Positions 9,601-18,581 of a DNA stretch of 64,000 nucleotides are shown here, piece after piece; positions within the stretch are counted from its first letter, which is position 1; every line of letters starts with the position of its first letter. The notes beneath the pieces were generated by a model, which saw nothing but the letters and a program-made list of their open reading frames with translations, was not told the origin of the DNA and did not search any database. This stretch comes from Thermohalobaculum sp039184865. Its GTDB lineage: Bacteria; Pseudomonadota; Alphaproteobacteria; Rhodobacterales; Rhodobacteraceae. The position numbers were made by a program, and so were the translations under genes. The stretch lies in the NCBI GenBank assembly GCA_039184865.1, contig JBCDAV010000022.1, positions 21,307 through 85,306 of the forward strand, in the 5' to 3' direction.

Positions 9601-11103
9601 CTGTGCTTCGACGCCGTAGGCTTCCGCCACCGGGGCCAGATCCGGGGTGGAGATGCCGAGTTGCAGTTCGGCGTTCAGCGTTTCGAGATCGACCTCGCCC
9701 GCCGCCGAGGCGACGAGCACGCCGCTGTCGAGCCAGAGGGTTTCGAGTTGCACCTGATCGCCCGCGGCTTGCACTGCCACGCCGATCTCGGCGGAACCGA
9801 TCACGTCCGCCGCGATCTTGTCGAGGCGCAGGCCGGTCGTCTGACCTTCGAGATTGACCGTATGCACGGTCTCTCCGCCCGCCTCGCCCTGGCGATAGGC
9901 CGTCATCAGGCTGGCGCTTACGACATCGGCAGGCGCGGTCGCCAGACCGGAGAGCGTGAGAACCCCGTCGGCGCGAAGATCGCCGGGAACACCGACGACG
10001 GTGCCGTCAAAGCCCGCACCCGCGAAGTCCACGCCGTCGAAAGGCCGGGCAAGTCCCGGACCGGCATCGAGCTTCAACGCCAGATCGGCGGCGCCGGTCG
10101 CGCGTCCGAATGTTCCCGAGGCGGTCAGTTCGACATGCGGCGAGCTCAGCTGCCCCTGTTCGATGACGATCGTGCCGTCCGCGCCTTCGGTCGCGACCGC
10201 CTTCAGGTCGGCACGCTGGCCGATGAGTGCCGCGAAATCCGGATCGAGCTGCGCGCCCGGATAAAGCGCCAGCGCCGTGTCGACGGAAAGCGGGCCGTCA
10301 TAGGCGATGCGGGCCGTGCCGTCGGACCGCAAGAGCCCCGCGACGGAGAGATCGAGTGCGGCGCGCCAGTCCTGCGGCGGCCCGTCGGCCTGAAGCCTGA
10401 GCGAGGACGGCGCGTCCATCGGAAGACCGCCGAGATCGGCGATCAGGCCGCCGGCGGCCTCGGCCGCATCGATGTTCAGTCGCAGCGTGTTGTCGGCAAA
10501 ATTCCGCGCATAGTCGAAGCGGATCGTCCCGGTGATCGCGTCGGTCCGGTCGAGATCGAGCCGCGCCGATTGGACGTCGCCCTCGTCCTGAGCCGCGCCG
10601 ACCGCGTTGAACGAGATCGCGTGACCGAGGACCGGCTCGGCGATAGCGACATCGGTCAGCGCCATGCGGTCGATGCGCAGGGTCAGCGGCGACCGCGGCC
10701 ACGCGATCTTCGGGATCAGCGATCCGGGGTCCGAGGTGTCGACCGGCTCGGGCTCGCCCTCGGGCATCACCGGCTGGCGCAGGACGCGTATGCCTACGGC
10801 CTCGAGGTTCGAGAACTCGACCTCGCCGCGCAGCAGACGTGATGAGTTCCAGGCGAAGTTCAGGCTGTCGACGGTGAGCCAGACGCCCTGGGCGTCCTCG
10901 ACCTTCAGGCCGCGGATCGCCGTGACGCCGTCCTCGGGATCGACGACTTCTTCTGCCGTGACCACGAGTTCGCCCTCGACCGAAATCTGATCGAGCAGAA
11001 ACTCGACCATCGAGTTCTTGATGCCGAGCAGCGACAACAGCGCCTGCGCCGGGAGGACGGCCAGCGCGAACAGGAGGCACGAGATCAAGACGAGTTTGCG
11101 CAT
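6694..11103 (-). CDS. tamB: translocation and assembly module protein TamB (DUF490 / AsmA-like, bridge-like lipid transfer type)
   Basis: A 1,469-residue protein with one N-terminal membrane anchor (MRKLVLISCLLFALAVLPAQA) and then a very long periplasmic beta-rich region of alternating hydrophobic strands, ending in the conserved TamB/DUF490 domain (from about residue 1,150: RGDLD-type repeats, LPEDEVLPRVLFGKSSQALTGSQA) and a terminal Phe (VGLEWKTDF). TamB pairs with TamA to help assemble outer-membrane proteins; TamB-like proteins are also implicated in moving phospholipid across the periplasm. The start codon overlaps the tamA stop by one base (TGATG), so the two are translationally coupled. 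Length is near that of alphaproteobacterial TamB proteins. Confidence 0.93.
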   Translation of the reverse strand: MRKLVLISCLLFALAVLPAQALLSLLGIKNSMVEFLLDQISVEGELVVTAEEVVDPEDGVTAIRGLKVEDAQGVWLTVDSLNFAWNSSRLLRGEVEFSNLEAVGIRVLRQPVMPEGEPEPVDTSDPGSLIPKIAWPRSPLTLRIDRMALTDVAIAEPVLGHAISFNAVGAAQDEGDVQSARLDLDRTDAITGTIRFDYARNFADNTLRLNIDAAEAAGGLIADLGGLPMDAPSSLRLQADGPPQDWRAALDLSVAGLLRSDGTARIAYDGPLSVDTALALYPGAQLDPDFAALIGQRADLKAVATEGADGTIVIEQGQLSSPHVELTASGTFGRATGAADLALKLDAGPGLARPFDGVDFAGAGFDGTVVGVPGDLRADGVLTLSGLATAPADVVSASLMTAYRQGEAGGETVHTVNLEGQTTGLRLDKIAADVIGSAEIGVAVQAAGDQVQLETLWLDSGVLVASAAGEVDLETLNAELQLGISTPDLAPVAEAYGVEAQGAIQMHADVLRVDEQTQVKLDAALEDLAHELADAKTLSVAAVVRQSGDWLRFDIDGAGDALRLDRIDADLLPTANLSATGTLQDDTLELDLLKLSSPLMEASLKGSLDTGSGEGQFSYSVSTAELSPVARLYDQEAGGALSATGLAKLPARESATPPRLDGEVELQSLRYQGQSYGDLTLAHDVLASPTPSGTIDLRNTAGPYAPASIRTGFAVENPRVTLTDLDLSALGLSAKARDTVEIRTDAPSVDGTISIAARDLRRLRAVTGTALGGSVNGTVALSSNAGRQDAQMDLGIRNLSTDGAKIGSASLKGSARDLLGRPALDVTLTAGDIAAGTAEISGASLKAKGALSALDLIASAKGSVDSRAVSLSSTVRADLSGSSVGARVNTFEATLDKERFALAQPMRVAVSGSTVALKDIDLSMPDGASLRGALTSFGGPVSADLRLSAPRLGFLKRLADVPIASGSLDVQAAFDTRRGRESGSGQFAAQRLVFEDVELEGGLTAQGGFELRRGAADLNAEISGAFGDPMRLTAALPIVGGGPVPALATRGPVSAKIDWTGQIGDLWALVPAPGHVLSGDTVIDLGVSGDIADPKISGGVRVRDGGYQNLDLGTILTDLKIDTDLLPDGALGLDVMASDGAKGTVKTEGRIALDQSGLKIDTTIDSAILMRREDVTARTDGSVSIAGPMNALKVTGGIVIEEAEVRLVNNNPPSIVELDEVLIKGAPDPEQSDEDSSVTLDLTISSPGRMFVRGRGLDSEWKMDLAVRGNAAKPRISGSVDRVRGQLDLIGKAFELERGRIFFDGGASIDPIIDVMLTRETRDLTGRIVVDGSASDPNLSFRSTPALPEDEVLPRVLFGKSSQALTGSQAISLGIGLATLMDGSGGTIDSVRGAVGLDSLRLDQDEDGNTAVAAGKEVAEGVWVGTKQPLGEGGTSVVVEVEVFEDILLDTEIEAGGDASVGLEWKTDF

Positions 11104-12923
11104 CAGAAGGCCTGCCCGATCGAGAAGTAGAACTGAAAAGCGTCGTCAGCGTCGCGCCCGTTGACCGGGAAGGCGACGTCGAGCCGGATCGGTCCGGCCG
11201 GAGAATAGTATCGGAAACCGAGGCCCGCCGCGACCTGAACGCCGTTGTCGAAGGCCGGGAAGCTCTCTTCGCTGACGGAACCTGCATCGACGAACACGAC
11301 GCCGCCGAGATCGCCGTAGATCCGGCTGCGCAGTTCGATCCCGGCTTCGACCGCGGACAGCCCGCCGATCGGGTCGTTGTTCGCATCGAGTTCGCCGACG
11401 AAGCGCTGGGCGTAACCCCTCACCGACCCGCCACCGCCAGAATAGAGCCGCCGTGTCTGCGGAACCGTGTCGAGCTCATCGGTCAGGATGGTTCCGAATC
11501 GGCCGCGCGCCGCGAGAACATGCTCCTGATCGCCGAATATGTCGTAATAGGTCGAGGCCTTGGTATCGACCAGCAGGAAGCCTGCGAAGGCGTCATCGAA
11601 TACGCCCGCGAACGGCGTCGCCTCTGCCCGGAAGCGGATACCTTCTGTCGGGTTCAGCAGGTCATTGCTGTCGTCATATTCGGCAAAGACCGGGATGCCG
11701 GCGAGAAACGCCGTGGTCTCGACGCCCTGATCGGTGATCAGGCTGGCCTCGCCAAGCAGGCCCGCGCCAACGACCCAGCGTTCGTTGAGCCGCCGCTGCA
11801 GGCCGACCGTTCCCGTGGCAGACAGATCGTCGAACGCGTCGTCCTCCTCGCGCTTCAGAACCAGTCCGGCCAGCAGGTCCTGTCCCGGTCGCAGGTATTG
11901 CGGCTCGCGATACCCGATGGCGAGCCGCTGCAGCTCCAGCCCGATATCGGCATCAGCTTCGATGATCTCGTTTTCACCGAAGAGGTTGCGGTGCTCGAAC
12001 CCGGCCGACACCGACGGTCCGTTATCCGTCGAATACCGCGCGCCGAAGGACACGGTGCGGAACGGGCGTTCCTCGGCCGTCACCGTGACCGGCAGCGCAA
12101 CCGGGCCTTCCGTTTCATCCGATGTCTCCGGGATCACGACGGTCACGGTATTGAAGAGGTCGGTCGCAAGGATTTCACGCTGAAAAGTTCGCAGCTTTCG
12201 GGTGTCGAGCACGTCGCCGGGTTCCCACGGCAGATAGGTCAGCAGATAGCGCGCGCGCACGTCTTGAAGACCCTCGAAGCCGACATCTCCGAACACCGCG
12301 GACGGGCCGCTGCTGAGCGGCGTGTCGACCTCCAGTGTCGCGGCCTCGAGATCCGCCACGGCGCGGCGCTTCCCGCGTTGAGCGTAAGGATAGCCGGACT
12401 GCTTGAGTTCCTCGACCGCCGCCCTTTCCGCGCCGACGATCGCGGCCGCCGCCGCGGCCTCTCCGACCGGCGAGCCCAAGGCCGCGGCGTCCGGTTCCGT
12501 GGCGGCGCCGGAGGCCAGGACGAAATCATGGCGCAGCAGCGTGAACGCCTTGCCGGGCGAGACCGACATCTCCACCCGTGCGGGCGTGTCTTTGCCCTGC
12601 GCGTCCGTGACATCGATCTCGACCTCACCAGCGTAGTAGCCCTCGGACCGGAGCAGGCGCTTGATCAGATCCGCATCGCTGCTGGCCCGGCGCTTCAGGA
12701 AGGCGAGACTTTCCGCGCCGTCCTCCTGACGCCGGAACAGCGCCAAGGTGTCTTCGGCCTTGGCCTGCAGTTCCTCGCTCGGCAGGCCCGATATCTCGAC
12801 TTCGTAGTCGATCGCGGTGCTCGATCGCTCGAACGACAGGATGTCGGTCTCGGGATCGGAGGAACACGCCCCCAGCATCGTCGCGAGCAGAAGTGCAAGC
12901 CAAGCGGTTCTGAGTGATGCCAC
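11103..12923 (-). CDS. tamA: TamA-type outer-membrane assembly protein (POTRA + Omp85 barrel)
   Basis: A 606-residue Omp85-superfamily protein. The N-terminus has a hydrophobic leader ending in LGAC (Cys20) followed by SSDP, a good lipobox, so the protein may be lipidated instead of cut by signal peptidase I. POTRA domains occupy about residues 30-270 (SEGYYAGEVEIDVTDAQGK; PWEPGDVLDTRKLRTFQREI). The barrel follows, with the signature GGGGSVRGYAQRFVGEL (VRGY, the L6-loop motif) and ends FQFYFSIGQAF with the terminal Phe typical of outer-membrane barrels. It inserts proteins into the outer membrane together with TamB, encoded directly downstream with a one-base overlap. Divergent from cheA, 175 bp apart. 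Confidence 0.93.
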   Translation of the reverse strand: MASLRTAWLALLLATMLGACSSDPETDILSFERSSTAIDYEVEISGLPSEELQAKAEDTLALFRRQEDGAESLAFLKRRASSDADLIKRLLRSEGYYAGEVEIDVTDAQGKDTPARVEMSVSPGKAFTLLRHDFVLASGAATEPDAAALGSPVGEAAAAAAIVGAERAAVEELKQSGYPYAQRGKRRAVADLEAATLEVDTPLSSGPSAVFGDVGFEGLQDVRARYLLTYLPWEPGDVLDTRKLRTFQREILATDLFNTVTVVIPETSDETEGPVALPVTVTAEERPFRTVSFGARYSTDNGPSVSAGFEHRNLFGENEIIEADADIGLELQRLAIGYREPQYLRPGQDLLAGLVLKREEDDAFDDLSATGTVGLQRRLNERWVVGAGLLGEASLITDQGVETTAFLAGIPVFAEYDDSNDLLNPTEGIRFRAEATPFAGVFDDAFAGFLLVDTKASTYYDIFGDQEHVLAARGRFGTILTDELDTVPQTRRLYSGGGGSVRGYAQRFVGELDANNDPIGGLSAVEAGIELRSRIYGDLGGVVFVDAGSVSEESFPAFDNGVQVAAGLGFRYYSPAGPIRLDVAFPVNGRDADDAFQFYFSIGQAF

Positions 12924-13098
12924 GGTCCGTCCTCTTCGGCTCGCACACTAGCGGCTGAGTGCGATCAATCAACGATGGAACGCAGCGCATCCGCCGTCTG
13001 CATTAAACCGTCCTTTAAGAGAACGCGCCTATGCACGATCCGTCCCGGGAACGGCGTCTTGCGTGATGTTCCGGTCAGGTTCGAGAGAGGCGTAGCGC

Positions 13099-15153
13099 AT
13101 GATCAATCCTGCAGATACTTTCCGCCAGGAAGCCACTGACCTGCTGGAAAATCTGGAAGAAAACCTTCTCGAGCTTGAAGCGGCGCCGACGGATCGCGAG
13201 AAGATCGACGTCGTCTTCAGGGCGCTTCACACGATCAAGGGCTCTGGCGAGATGTTCGGGTTTTCCGAGCTCGCCAAGTTCGTGCACCATCTCGAGAACG
13301 CCTATGAGTTGGTGCGCTCGGGCGACTCTCAGGTCACCCAGGAACTCATCGATATCTCGCTCGCGTCGCGCGATCACATCGCAGCACTTCTTGACGCGGG
13401 CCAGGATGAGGAAGTCATCGCCGGGCTGGTCAAGTCGGAGCTGCACGAATCGCTCCTGAGCCGCATCGGCGTCCTCTCGGGTAAAGGCGATGCGGCGACA
13501 GCAGCCGCGAGCGAGAGCGTGGAAGACACGTCTGATGCCGCGCCGATGGTCGAGTACCGGATCTTCTTCAAACCTGAAGAATCGGCACTGCGGAACGGCA
13601 TGCGTCCGGACCTGATCGCGTCGGAACTGTCGATGCTGGGCGAGTGCTCCTCGCGCCTGATCACGGACATGGTTCCCCCGCTCGAAGAACTGGATGCGAG
13701 CGCCTGTTATCTGGCCTGGGAGCTGACGCTGCGCTCGGATGCCGGCCGGGATAAGATCGACGATATCTTCCTGTTTTTCGACGATGGCGAGATCCGGATC
13801 GAAGAAACGCCGCTCGAAACGGACGAGCCCAAGCCGGTGCAGGAAGCCGCAGCCGAAGCACCGAAGGCCGCTCCGGATGTTCCGGTGGCCGCGCAGTCCG
13901 ACGTGGCGGCTGCGAAACAGCCGGAAACCGCAGCGGCGCCCGCTGACCGCAAAGCCGAAAAGGAGCGCCGACCCGAACCGGTTTCCAAGGTCGAGTCGGT
14001 GCGCGTGCAGGCCTATCGGCTGGATGAACTGATGGATCAGCTTGGCGAGCTTGTCATCGCTCAGGCCCGTCTCAACAGGATTGCCGAACGACTCGGCGAT
14101 GGTGCGCTCGGCAGCGCCACAGAAGAAATCGAACGTCTTGTCACCGGAATGCGCGATGCCACCCTGTCGATCCGAATGCTTCCGATCGCCGGTGTCTTCG
14201 GCAAGTTCCGGCGCGTCGTCCGCGATCTCGCGACCGAACTCGGCAAGGATGTCAGCCTGACGACCGAAGGCGGCGAGACCGAACTGGAAAAGAACATCAT
14301 CGACCGGTTGTCCGATCCGCTTGTGCACATCATCCGGAACGCGGTGGACCACGGCATCGAGGACGGCGAGACGCGCGTCGCCAACGGCAAGACTGCCCAG
14401 GCGACGGTCAGCATGATCGCGCGCCAAAGCGGTGGAGAGGTTCACATCGAAGTCCGCGACGATGGTGGCGGTCTCAAGACCGATATCATCCGCAAACGTG
14501 CGCTTGAGCGTGGACTGATCGAGCCGGATGTCGAGTATTCCGACGAAGCGGTCCATCAGCTTATCTTCGCGCCCGGTTTCTCGACGGCGGCGACGGTCTC
14601 AAGCGTCTCCGGCCGCGGCGTCGGGATGGATGCCGTGCGCAACTTCATCGAAGATCTGCGCGGTGCCGTCGAAGTGAAGTCCGAGACCGGCCGCGGGACA
14701 TCGGTGACGCTTCGCCTGCCGCTCACGCTTGCCATCATTGACGGTCTGCTCGTCAGGATCGGACCGGGCGACTTCGTGCTTCCGCTCGCGAGCGTTGAGG
14801 AGTGCGTGGAGCTGAACGACGAAGAGATCCAGAACGACAAGCATCGCTCGATCATCAACATCCGCAATGAACTGGTACCCTATCTCAACCTGAGCGAGAT
14901 CTTCGGGTTCGAGCGTCGCGAAGATGCGCTGAACCGCGTCGTGATCGTAAACGCCGAGGGCAAACGGATCGGTCTGATGGTCGACGACGTCATCGGCCAG
15001 CACCAGACGGTGATCAAGTCGCTGAGCAACTATCACCGCAATGTCGAGGGCCTCGCCGGATGTACCATTCTCGGCGACGGGTCGGTCGCCCTGATCATTG
15101 ACCCGTCCGCTCTGATCAAGAGTTTTTCAAATCAGATCCGCGAGGCCGCATAA
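13099..15153 (+). CDS. cheA: chemotaxis histidine kinase CheA
   Basis: A 684-residue CheA. Domains in order: HPt (residues 1-105) with phospho-accepting His44 in RALHTIKGSGEMFGF; a P2-like region (about 150-235); an Ala/Pro/Glu-rich linker (235-290); the dimerisation helices (SVRVQAYRLDELMDQLGEL); the HATPase with N-box HIIRNAVDHGIEDGE, and DDGGGL and GRGVGMDAV; and a CheW-like P5 domain at the end. It autophosphorylates and passes phosphate to receiver proteins such as CheB and a CheY. GAGAGG is 8 bases before the ATG. It heads the operon cheA-cheW-cheW-cheR-cheB, overlapping the first cheW by one base (TAATG). Confidence 0.97.
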   Translation: MINPADTFRQEATDLLENLEENLLELEAAPTDREKIDVVFRALHTIKGSGEMFGFSELAKFVHHLENAYELVRSGDSQVTQELIDISLASRDHIAALLDAGQDEEVIAGLVKSELHESLLSRIGVLSGKGDAATAAASESVEDTSDAAPMVEYRIFFKPEESALRNGMRPDLIASELSMLGECSSRLITDMVPPLEELDASACYLAWELTLRSDAGRDKIDDIFLFFDDGEIRIEETPLETDEPKPVQEAAAEAPKAAPDVPVAAQSDVAAAKQPETAAAPADRKAEKERRPEPVSKVESVRVQAYRLDELMDQLGELVIAQARLNRIAERLGDGALGSATEEIERLVTGMRDATLSIRMLPIAGVFGKFRRVVRDLATELGKDVSLTTEGGETELEKNIIDRLSDPLVHIIRNAVDHGIEDGETRVANGKTAQATVSMIARQSGGEVHIEVRDDGGGLKTDIIRKRALERGLIEPDVEYSDEAVHQLIFAPGFSTAATVSSVSGRGVGMDAVRNFIEDLRGAVEVKSETGRGTSVTLRLPLTLAIIDGLLVRIGPGDFVLPLASVEECVELNDEEIQNDKHRSIINIRNELVPYLNLSEIFGFERREDALNRVVIVNAEGKRIGLMVDDVIGQHQTVIKSLSNYHRNVEGLAGCTILGDGSVALIIDPSALIKSFSNQIREAA

Positions 15154-15662
15154 TGGATCAGGTCGTCGATTTGCAGACACAGGACTCCGCCGGCGCACCG
15201 GCGGCAGGCATGTCACCCGACAGCTTCATGGCGCTGACCTTCGATCTGAACGGCGAGCGGTTCGCGATTTCGGTGAAGCACGTGCAGGAAGTCATCGATC
15301 CGCTGGAGATGACGCTCGTGCCGAACGCGGACCCCTTCGCGCCCGGTCTGATCAATGTGCGCGGCGCCGTCGTGCCCGTCCTCAACATTCAGTACCGCCT
15401 GGGAATGGAGCGCTCGGACCAGACCCAGGATACGCGGTTTGTCGTGATCGAGGCCGGCACCTTTGAGGACCGCACCACCTTTGCGATCATCGCCGATAGC
15501 GTCCACGAAGTTCTCGAAGTCGAGCAGGCGCAGATCCATCCTGCACCCGCTCTGGGCCTGAAATGGCCGTCTGCGTTCATTCAGGGGATCATCCAGGTGT
15601 CGGACGGGATGATCATCTTCCTCGACACCGAGACGATCTTTCAGCCGACATCGGCAAATTGA
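15153..15662 (+). CDS. cheW: chemotaxis coupling protein CheW (first copy)
   Basis: A 169-residue CheW: after about 20 variable residues the domain starts at LTFDLNGERFAISVKHVQEVID, with the conserved LINVRGAVVPVLNIQYRLGM. CheW links CheA to receptor arrays at the inner membrane. The start overlaps the cheA stop by one base. A second, differing cheW follows after 72 bp; the gap holds a short GCCCC-TCTC-GGGGC hairpin (about 15670-15684) but no clear promoter. The two copies differ in their N-termini and in the receptor-facing loops, so they may serve different receptors or array positions. Confidence 0.95.
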   Translation: MDQVVDLQTQDSAGAPAAGMSPDSFMALTFDLNGERFAISVKHVQEVIDPLEMTLVPNADPFAPGLINVRGAVVPVLNIQYRLGMERSDQTQDTRFVVIEAGTFEDRTTFAIIADSVHEVLEVEQAQIHPAPALGLKWPSAFIQGIIQVSDGMIIFLDTETIFQPTSAN

Positions 15663-15734
15663 CATCGCCTCGCCCCTCTCGGGGCCTGCCGGACTGAAAC
15701 CGCTAAACAGATTCGTCGATCGCGGAGACATGCA

Positions 15735-16277
15735 GTGTTGAATACCGAAACTGAAAGCGCGCAATTTCATGACGGCGCATACGGCGCCAGCGGGAGTGCA
15801 CCGAAGCTCACGACGGAGACGAAGACCTACGTGACGTTCGACCTGTCAGGGCAAACGCTTGGGGTCGAGGTTTCGAATGTGCGAGAAATTCTGGACAAGG
15901 TCGAGATCAAGAAGATCCCGAATGCGTCAAGTCGTGTCGAAGGCCTTGTCGATATTCGTGGCGAGAGTATCCCGATCATCGACATTCGATCGCAGCTCGG
16001 TATGCACCATTCCGACGACGGCAAGGACAATCGAATCATCGTCTTCGAGGTCTCCAAAGGGGCCGAGCGTCAGCCTGTCGGAATCATCGCCGACCGGGTG
16101 CGCGACGTCACGCAGATCGTCTCAGACCAGATCGAGGCCCCGTCGGATCTGATCGCAAGCGCCGACGCCGATGGCGACATGCTCGGACTCGCGCGGCACG
16201 ACGATCTGCTGATCTTCCTGCTCGACATAAACTCTCTTCTGAAGATCGATTTCGATAGCAGCGGGTTCAGCCTCTAA
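15735..16277 (+). CDS. cheW: chemotaxis coupling protein CheW (second copy)
   Basis: A 180-residue CheW with a longer, polar N-terminal extension (about 30 residues) before YVTFDLSGQTLGVEVSNVREIL, and the conserved LVDIRGESIPIIDIRSQLGM. The best start is GTG at 15735 with GGAG seven bases upstream; the nearer ATG at 15730 reads into a stop. cheR begins one base after the stop codon. Having two adjacent CheW genes is common in alphaproteobacterial clusters. Family is certain; which receptors each copy serves is not visible. Confidence 0.93.
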   Translation: MLNTETESAQFHDGAYGASGSAPKLTTETKTYVTFDLSGQTLGVEVSNVREILDKVEIKKIPNASSRVEGLVDIRGESIPIIDIRSQLGMHHSDDGKDNRIIVFEVSKGAERQPVGIIADRVRDVTQIVSDQIEAPSDLIASADADGDMLGLARHDDLLIFLLDINSLLKIDFDSSGFSL

Positions 16278-16278
16278 A

Positions 16279-17121
16279 ATGAAACATATCTCCAAGATTA
16301 AGAAGGAGTCGGTCACCCGGCTCTGCGAAATCGCCTATCGCGAGTCCGGCCTGGTTCTGAAGGACGAGGGGGGCGAGTTCCTCGAGAATCGACTTCTTCC
16401 CGAGCTGAAGAAGTACAATCTGGCCAGCTTCGAGGACTATTGCACGCACTTGTCGTCAGCGCCGAAAGAAAGTGCGGCGATCAAGGACTTCATCAACAAG
16501 ATCACGACAAACACCACAAGCTTCTATCGGGAGAGGCACCACTTCGACTGGCTCGAAAAAACCGGGATCGGCAAGCTCGCGGCGGCCAGTTCGCAACGGC
16601 GGATCAAGGTCTGGAGCGTTGCGTGCTCGAGCGGTCCTGAACTCTATTCGACATTGATCTCGTTGGAAAAATTTCGCCGGGATAACGCGGCGACTTTCAG
16701 CTTCGAAGGGCTCGGAACCGATATTTCGACAAAGGTGCTGAAAGCTGCAGAAACCGGCGTCTACGATGCCGATACGATCGCACCAATTCCCGAAAGCGTC
16801 AAAAAGTGGTCCATCCTGCGCTCTACGAAGACTGACAAGCGCTACCGAATTTCGGATGACATCCGGAACAAAGCTTCCTGGCGACGCCTTAATCTGAGCG
16901 ACCGTGATTTCGGGCTTCCCGGAACGTTCGACATCATTTTTCTTCGGAACGTGCTGATATACTTCGATGTGGATCTGAAGAAACAGATCCTCAGGAATGT
17001 CGTCAAACGATTGAGTGACGGTGGATACCTGATGCTCGGGCACAGCGAGACCTCATTTCTCGAAGGTCTCGATCTCGAAACGGTCGCCCCGACAATTTAC
17101 ACAAAACACAGACGGAGATGA
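16279..17121 (+). CDS. cheR: chemoreceptor glutamate methyltransferase CheR
   Basis: A 280-residue CheR with the all-alpha N-terminal domain (residues 1-90) and a SAM-binding C-terminal domain: VWSVACSSGPELYSTLI near residue 110, GTDISTKVLKAAETGVYD, FDIIFLRNVLIYFD, LSDGGYLMLGHSETSF. It methylates glutamates on methyl-accepting chemotaxis proteins. In the first SAM motif the usual S/T-G-E-E-P-Y is replaced by S-G-P-E-L-Y, which is unusual but may still bind SAM. Starts one base after the second cheW and overlaps cheB by four bases (ATGA). Confidence 0.93.
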   Translation: MKHISKIKKESVTRLCEIAYRESGLVLKDEGGEFLENRLLPELKKYNLASFEDYCTHLSSAPKESAAIKDFINKITTNTTSFYRERHHFDWLEKTGIGKLAAASSQRRIKVWSVACSSGPELYSTLISLEKFRRDNAATFSFEGLGTDISTKVLKAAETGVYDADTIAPIPESVKKWSILRSTKTDKRYRISDDIRNKASWRRLNLSDRDFGLPGTFDIIFLRNVLIYFDVDLKKQILRNVVKRLSDGGYLMLGHSETSFLEGLDLETVAPTIYTKHRRR

Positions 17122-18224
17122 TGAACGTGAAAAGAGTCCTTATTGTCGATGACTCACTTGTTGTCCGCGAAACTCTTTCATCGATCGTCTCGCAGCATCC
17201 TGACCTCAGTGTGATCGGCCTCGCCGAGAATCCGTTCGAGGCAGCGAAGTTCATCAAGAAAGAAGTGCCGGACGTCATATTGCTGGACATCGAGATGCCG
17301 CGCATGGACGGGATAACCTTCCTGAAGCGGTTGATGTCTCAGCGTCCCGTACCGGTGGTCATCTGCTCGTCGCTTGTCGGGCAGGGTTCGCGGGCTTCTC
17401 TGGAAGCGTTAGAAGCGGGCGCTGTCGAACTGATCAAAAAGCCTGTGATTTCGACCAAGGAATACCTCGAAGAGTCGAAGATCCGCATTCAAGACGTTGT
17501 GCTTGCCGCTGCGAAGGTAAAACTCAATCCGGTCGGCTCGGCTCCCAAGAGCCCGCCCGCTCCCACGCCGCCGAGTTCATCGAAGTCGTCGCCAATTCGT
17601 GGACGGAAATCAGCACAAAACGTCGATCTGATTGCCATCGGCGCATCGACCGGTGGGACGGATGCCCTGAAGACTGTTCTTTCGCAACTGCCGACGGACT
17701 TCCCACCCATCGTGATCGTCCAGCACATGCCCGAGCATTTCACCGCTGCCTTCGCCAACAGGCTCGACGCCGAATGCCGAATCCGCGTGGTTGAAGGCGA
17801 AAACGATATGGCGCTCGAGCGAGGCATGGCGGTCATCGCGCCCGGCAACAAGCACATGTCTGTCGCTGGGGCGCCGCGGAGTCTTCGCGTGGAAGTCCGG
17901 GAAGGTCCGCTCGTCAGCCGCCATCGGCCCTCTGTCGACGTCCTGTTTCGGTCGGCCGCAGCACGCACGAAGGGAACCGCAATCGGCGTTCTGCTGACGG
18001 GCATGGGAAGCGACGGCGCAACCGGCCTTCTGGATCTTCGGAAGGGCGGCGCGTTCACCATTGGCCAGAACCAGCAAACATGCACTGTCTACGGGATGTC
18101 ACGCGCAGCTCTTGAGAAGGGAGCCGTCGAGGTTGAACTGGCGCTCAACGACATCCCGCAGGCACTGGTGGAACTCTGCTCCAAGAAGCCGGCTGCGGGG
18201 TCGCCTGCGCGGGTTCGAAGCTAA
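17118..18224 (+). CDS. cheB: chemotaxis response regulator / protein-glutamate methylesterase CheB
   Basis: A 368-residue CheB. The receiver domain (1-125) has the acidic pair DD at 11-12 and phospho-acceptor Asp57 in LLDIEMPRMDG. A Pro/Ser-rich linker (about 145-165) leads to the methylesterase domain with the catalytic residues in IGASTGGTDAL (Ser), VQHMPEHFTAAF (His) and LLTGMGSDGATGL (Asp). It removes methyl groups from, or deamidates, receptor glutamines/glutamates when phosphorylated by CheA, opposing CheR. Overlaps cheR by four bases. Last gene of the cluster: no cheY, cheD or receptor gene follows within the window. Confidence 0.96.
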   Translation: MMNVKRVLIVDDSLVVRETLSSIVSQHPDLSVIGLAENPFEAAKFIKKEVPDVILLDIEMPRMDGITFLKRLMSQRPVPVVICSSLVGQGSRASLEALEAGAVELIKKPVISTKEYLEESKIRIQDVVLAAAKVKLNPVGSAPKSPPAPTPPSSSKSSPIRGRKSAQNVDLIAIGASTGGTDALKTVLSQLPTDFPPIVIVQHMPEHFTAAFANRLDAECRIRVVEGENDMALERGMAVIAPGNKHMSVAGAPRSLRVEVREGPLVSRHRPSVDVLFRSAAARTKGTAIGVLLTGMGSDGATGLLDLRKGGAFTIGQNQQTCTVYGMSRAALEKGAVEVELALNDIPQALVELCSKKPAAGSPARVRS

Positions 18225-18581
18225 CTCGGTAGCCGCCGTTCCGTATCCGTACGAGAACAGTTTAGACGAACGGTGACAATGGCACTGTCTCTCCAAAGCG
18301 TTGGCGGATTGACGGTCAGTAGAAACGGAGCGTTCGAGTGCACGAAGCACTACATCGGATATCCGTATCGTAGCCCCTACGCAGCGGCGTGCCGTCTTTC
18401 GAGCCGCTCGCAATTCGCAGTCACTGGGGCGCCAGCAGCACCGAAAACCCGGACCAATGTACCGGGAGGCAGGGCAGTCACGTCGCGGCGCTTCCGAAGA
18501 CGGCCGTTGCAATAAGATGTGGGTGAAAGCTTCGGCATATAGACAGCGCGCGGTCACACTAGAAAACTATGACCGTTCTGT
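18225..18581. other. gene-free stretch between convergent cheB and the small conserved gene
   Basis: I see no convincing gene in these 357 bp. Short open frames exist on both strands but lack ribosome-binding sites and protein-like composition. No terminator with a U-tract is obvious. Confidence 0.5.

Noticed and set aside
15670..15684. GCCCC-TCTC-GGGGC hairpin between the two cheW genes as a terminator
   Set aside because: Short, without U-tract, and located inside an operon; could at most cause attenuation.
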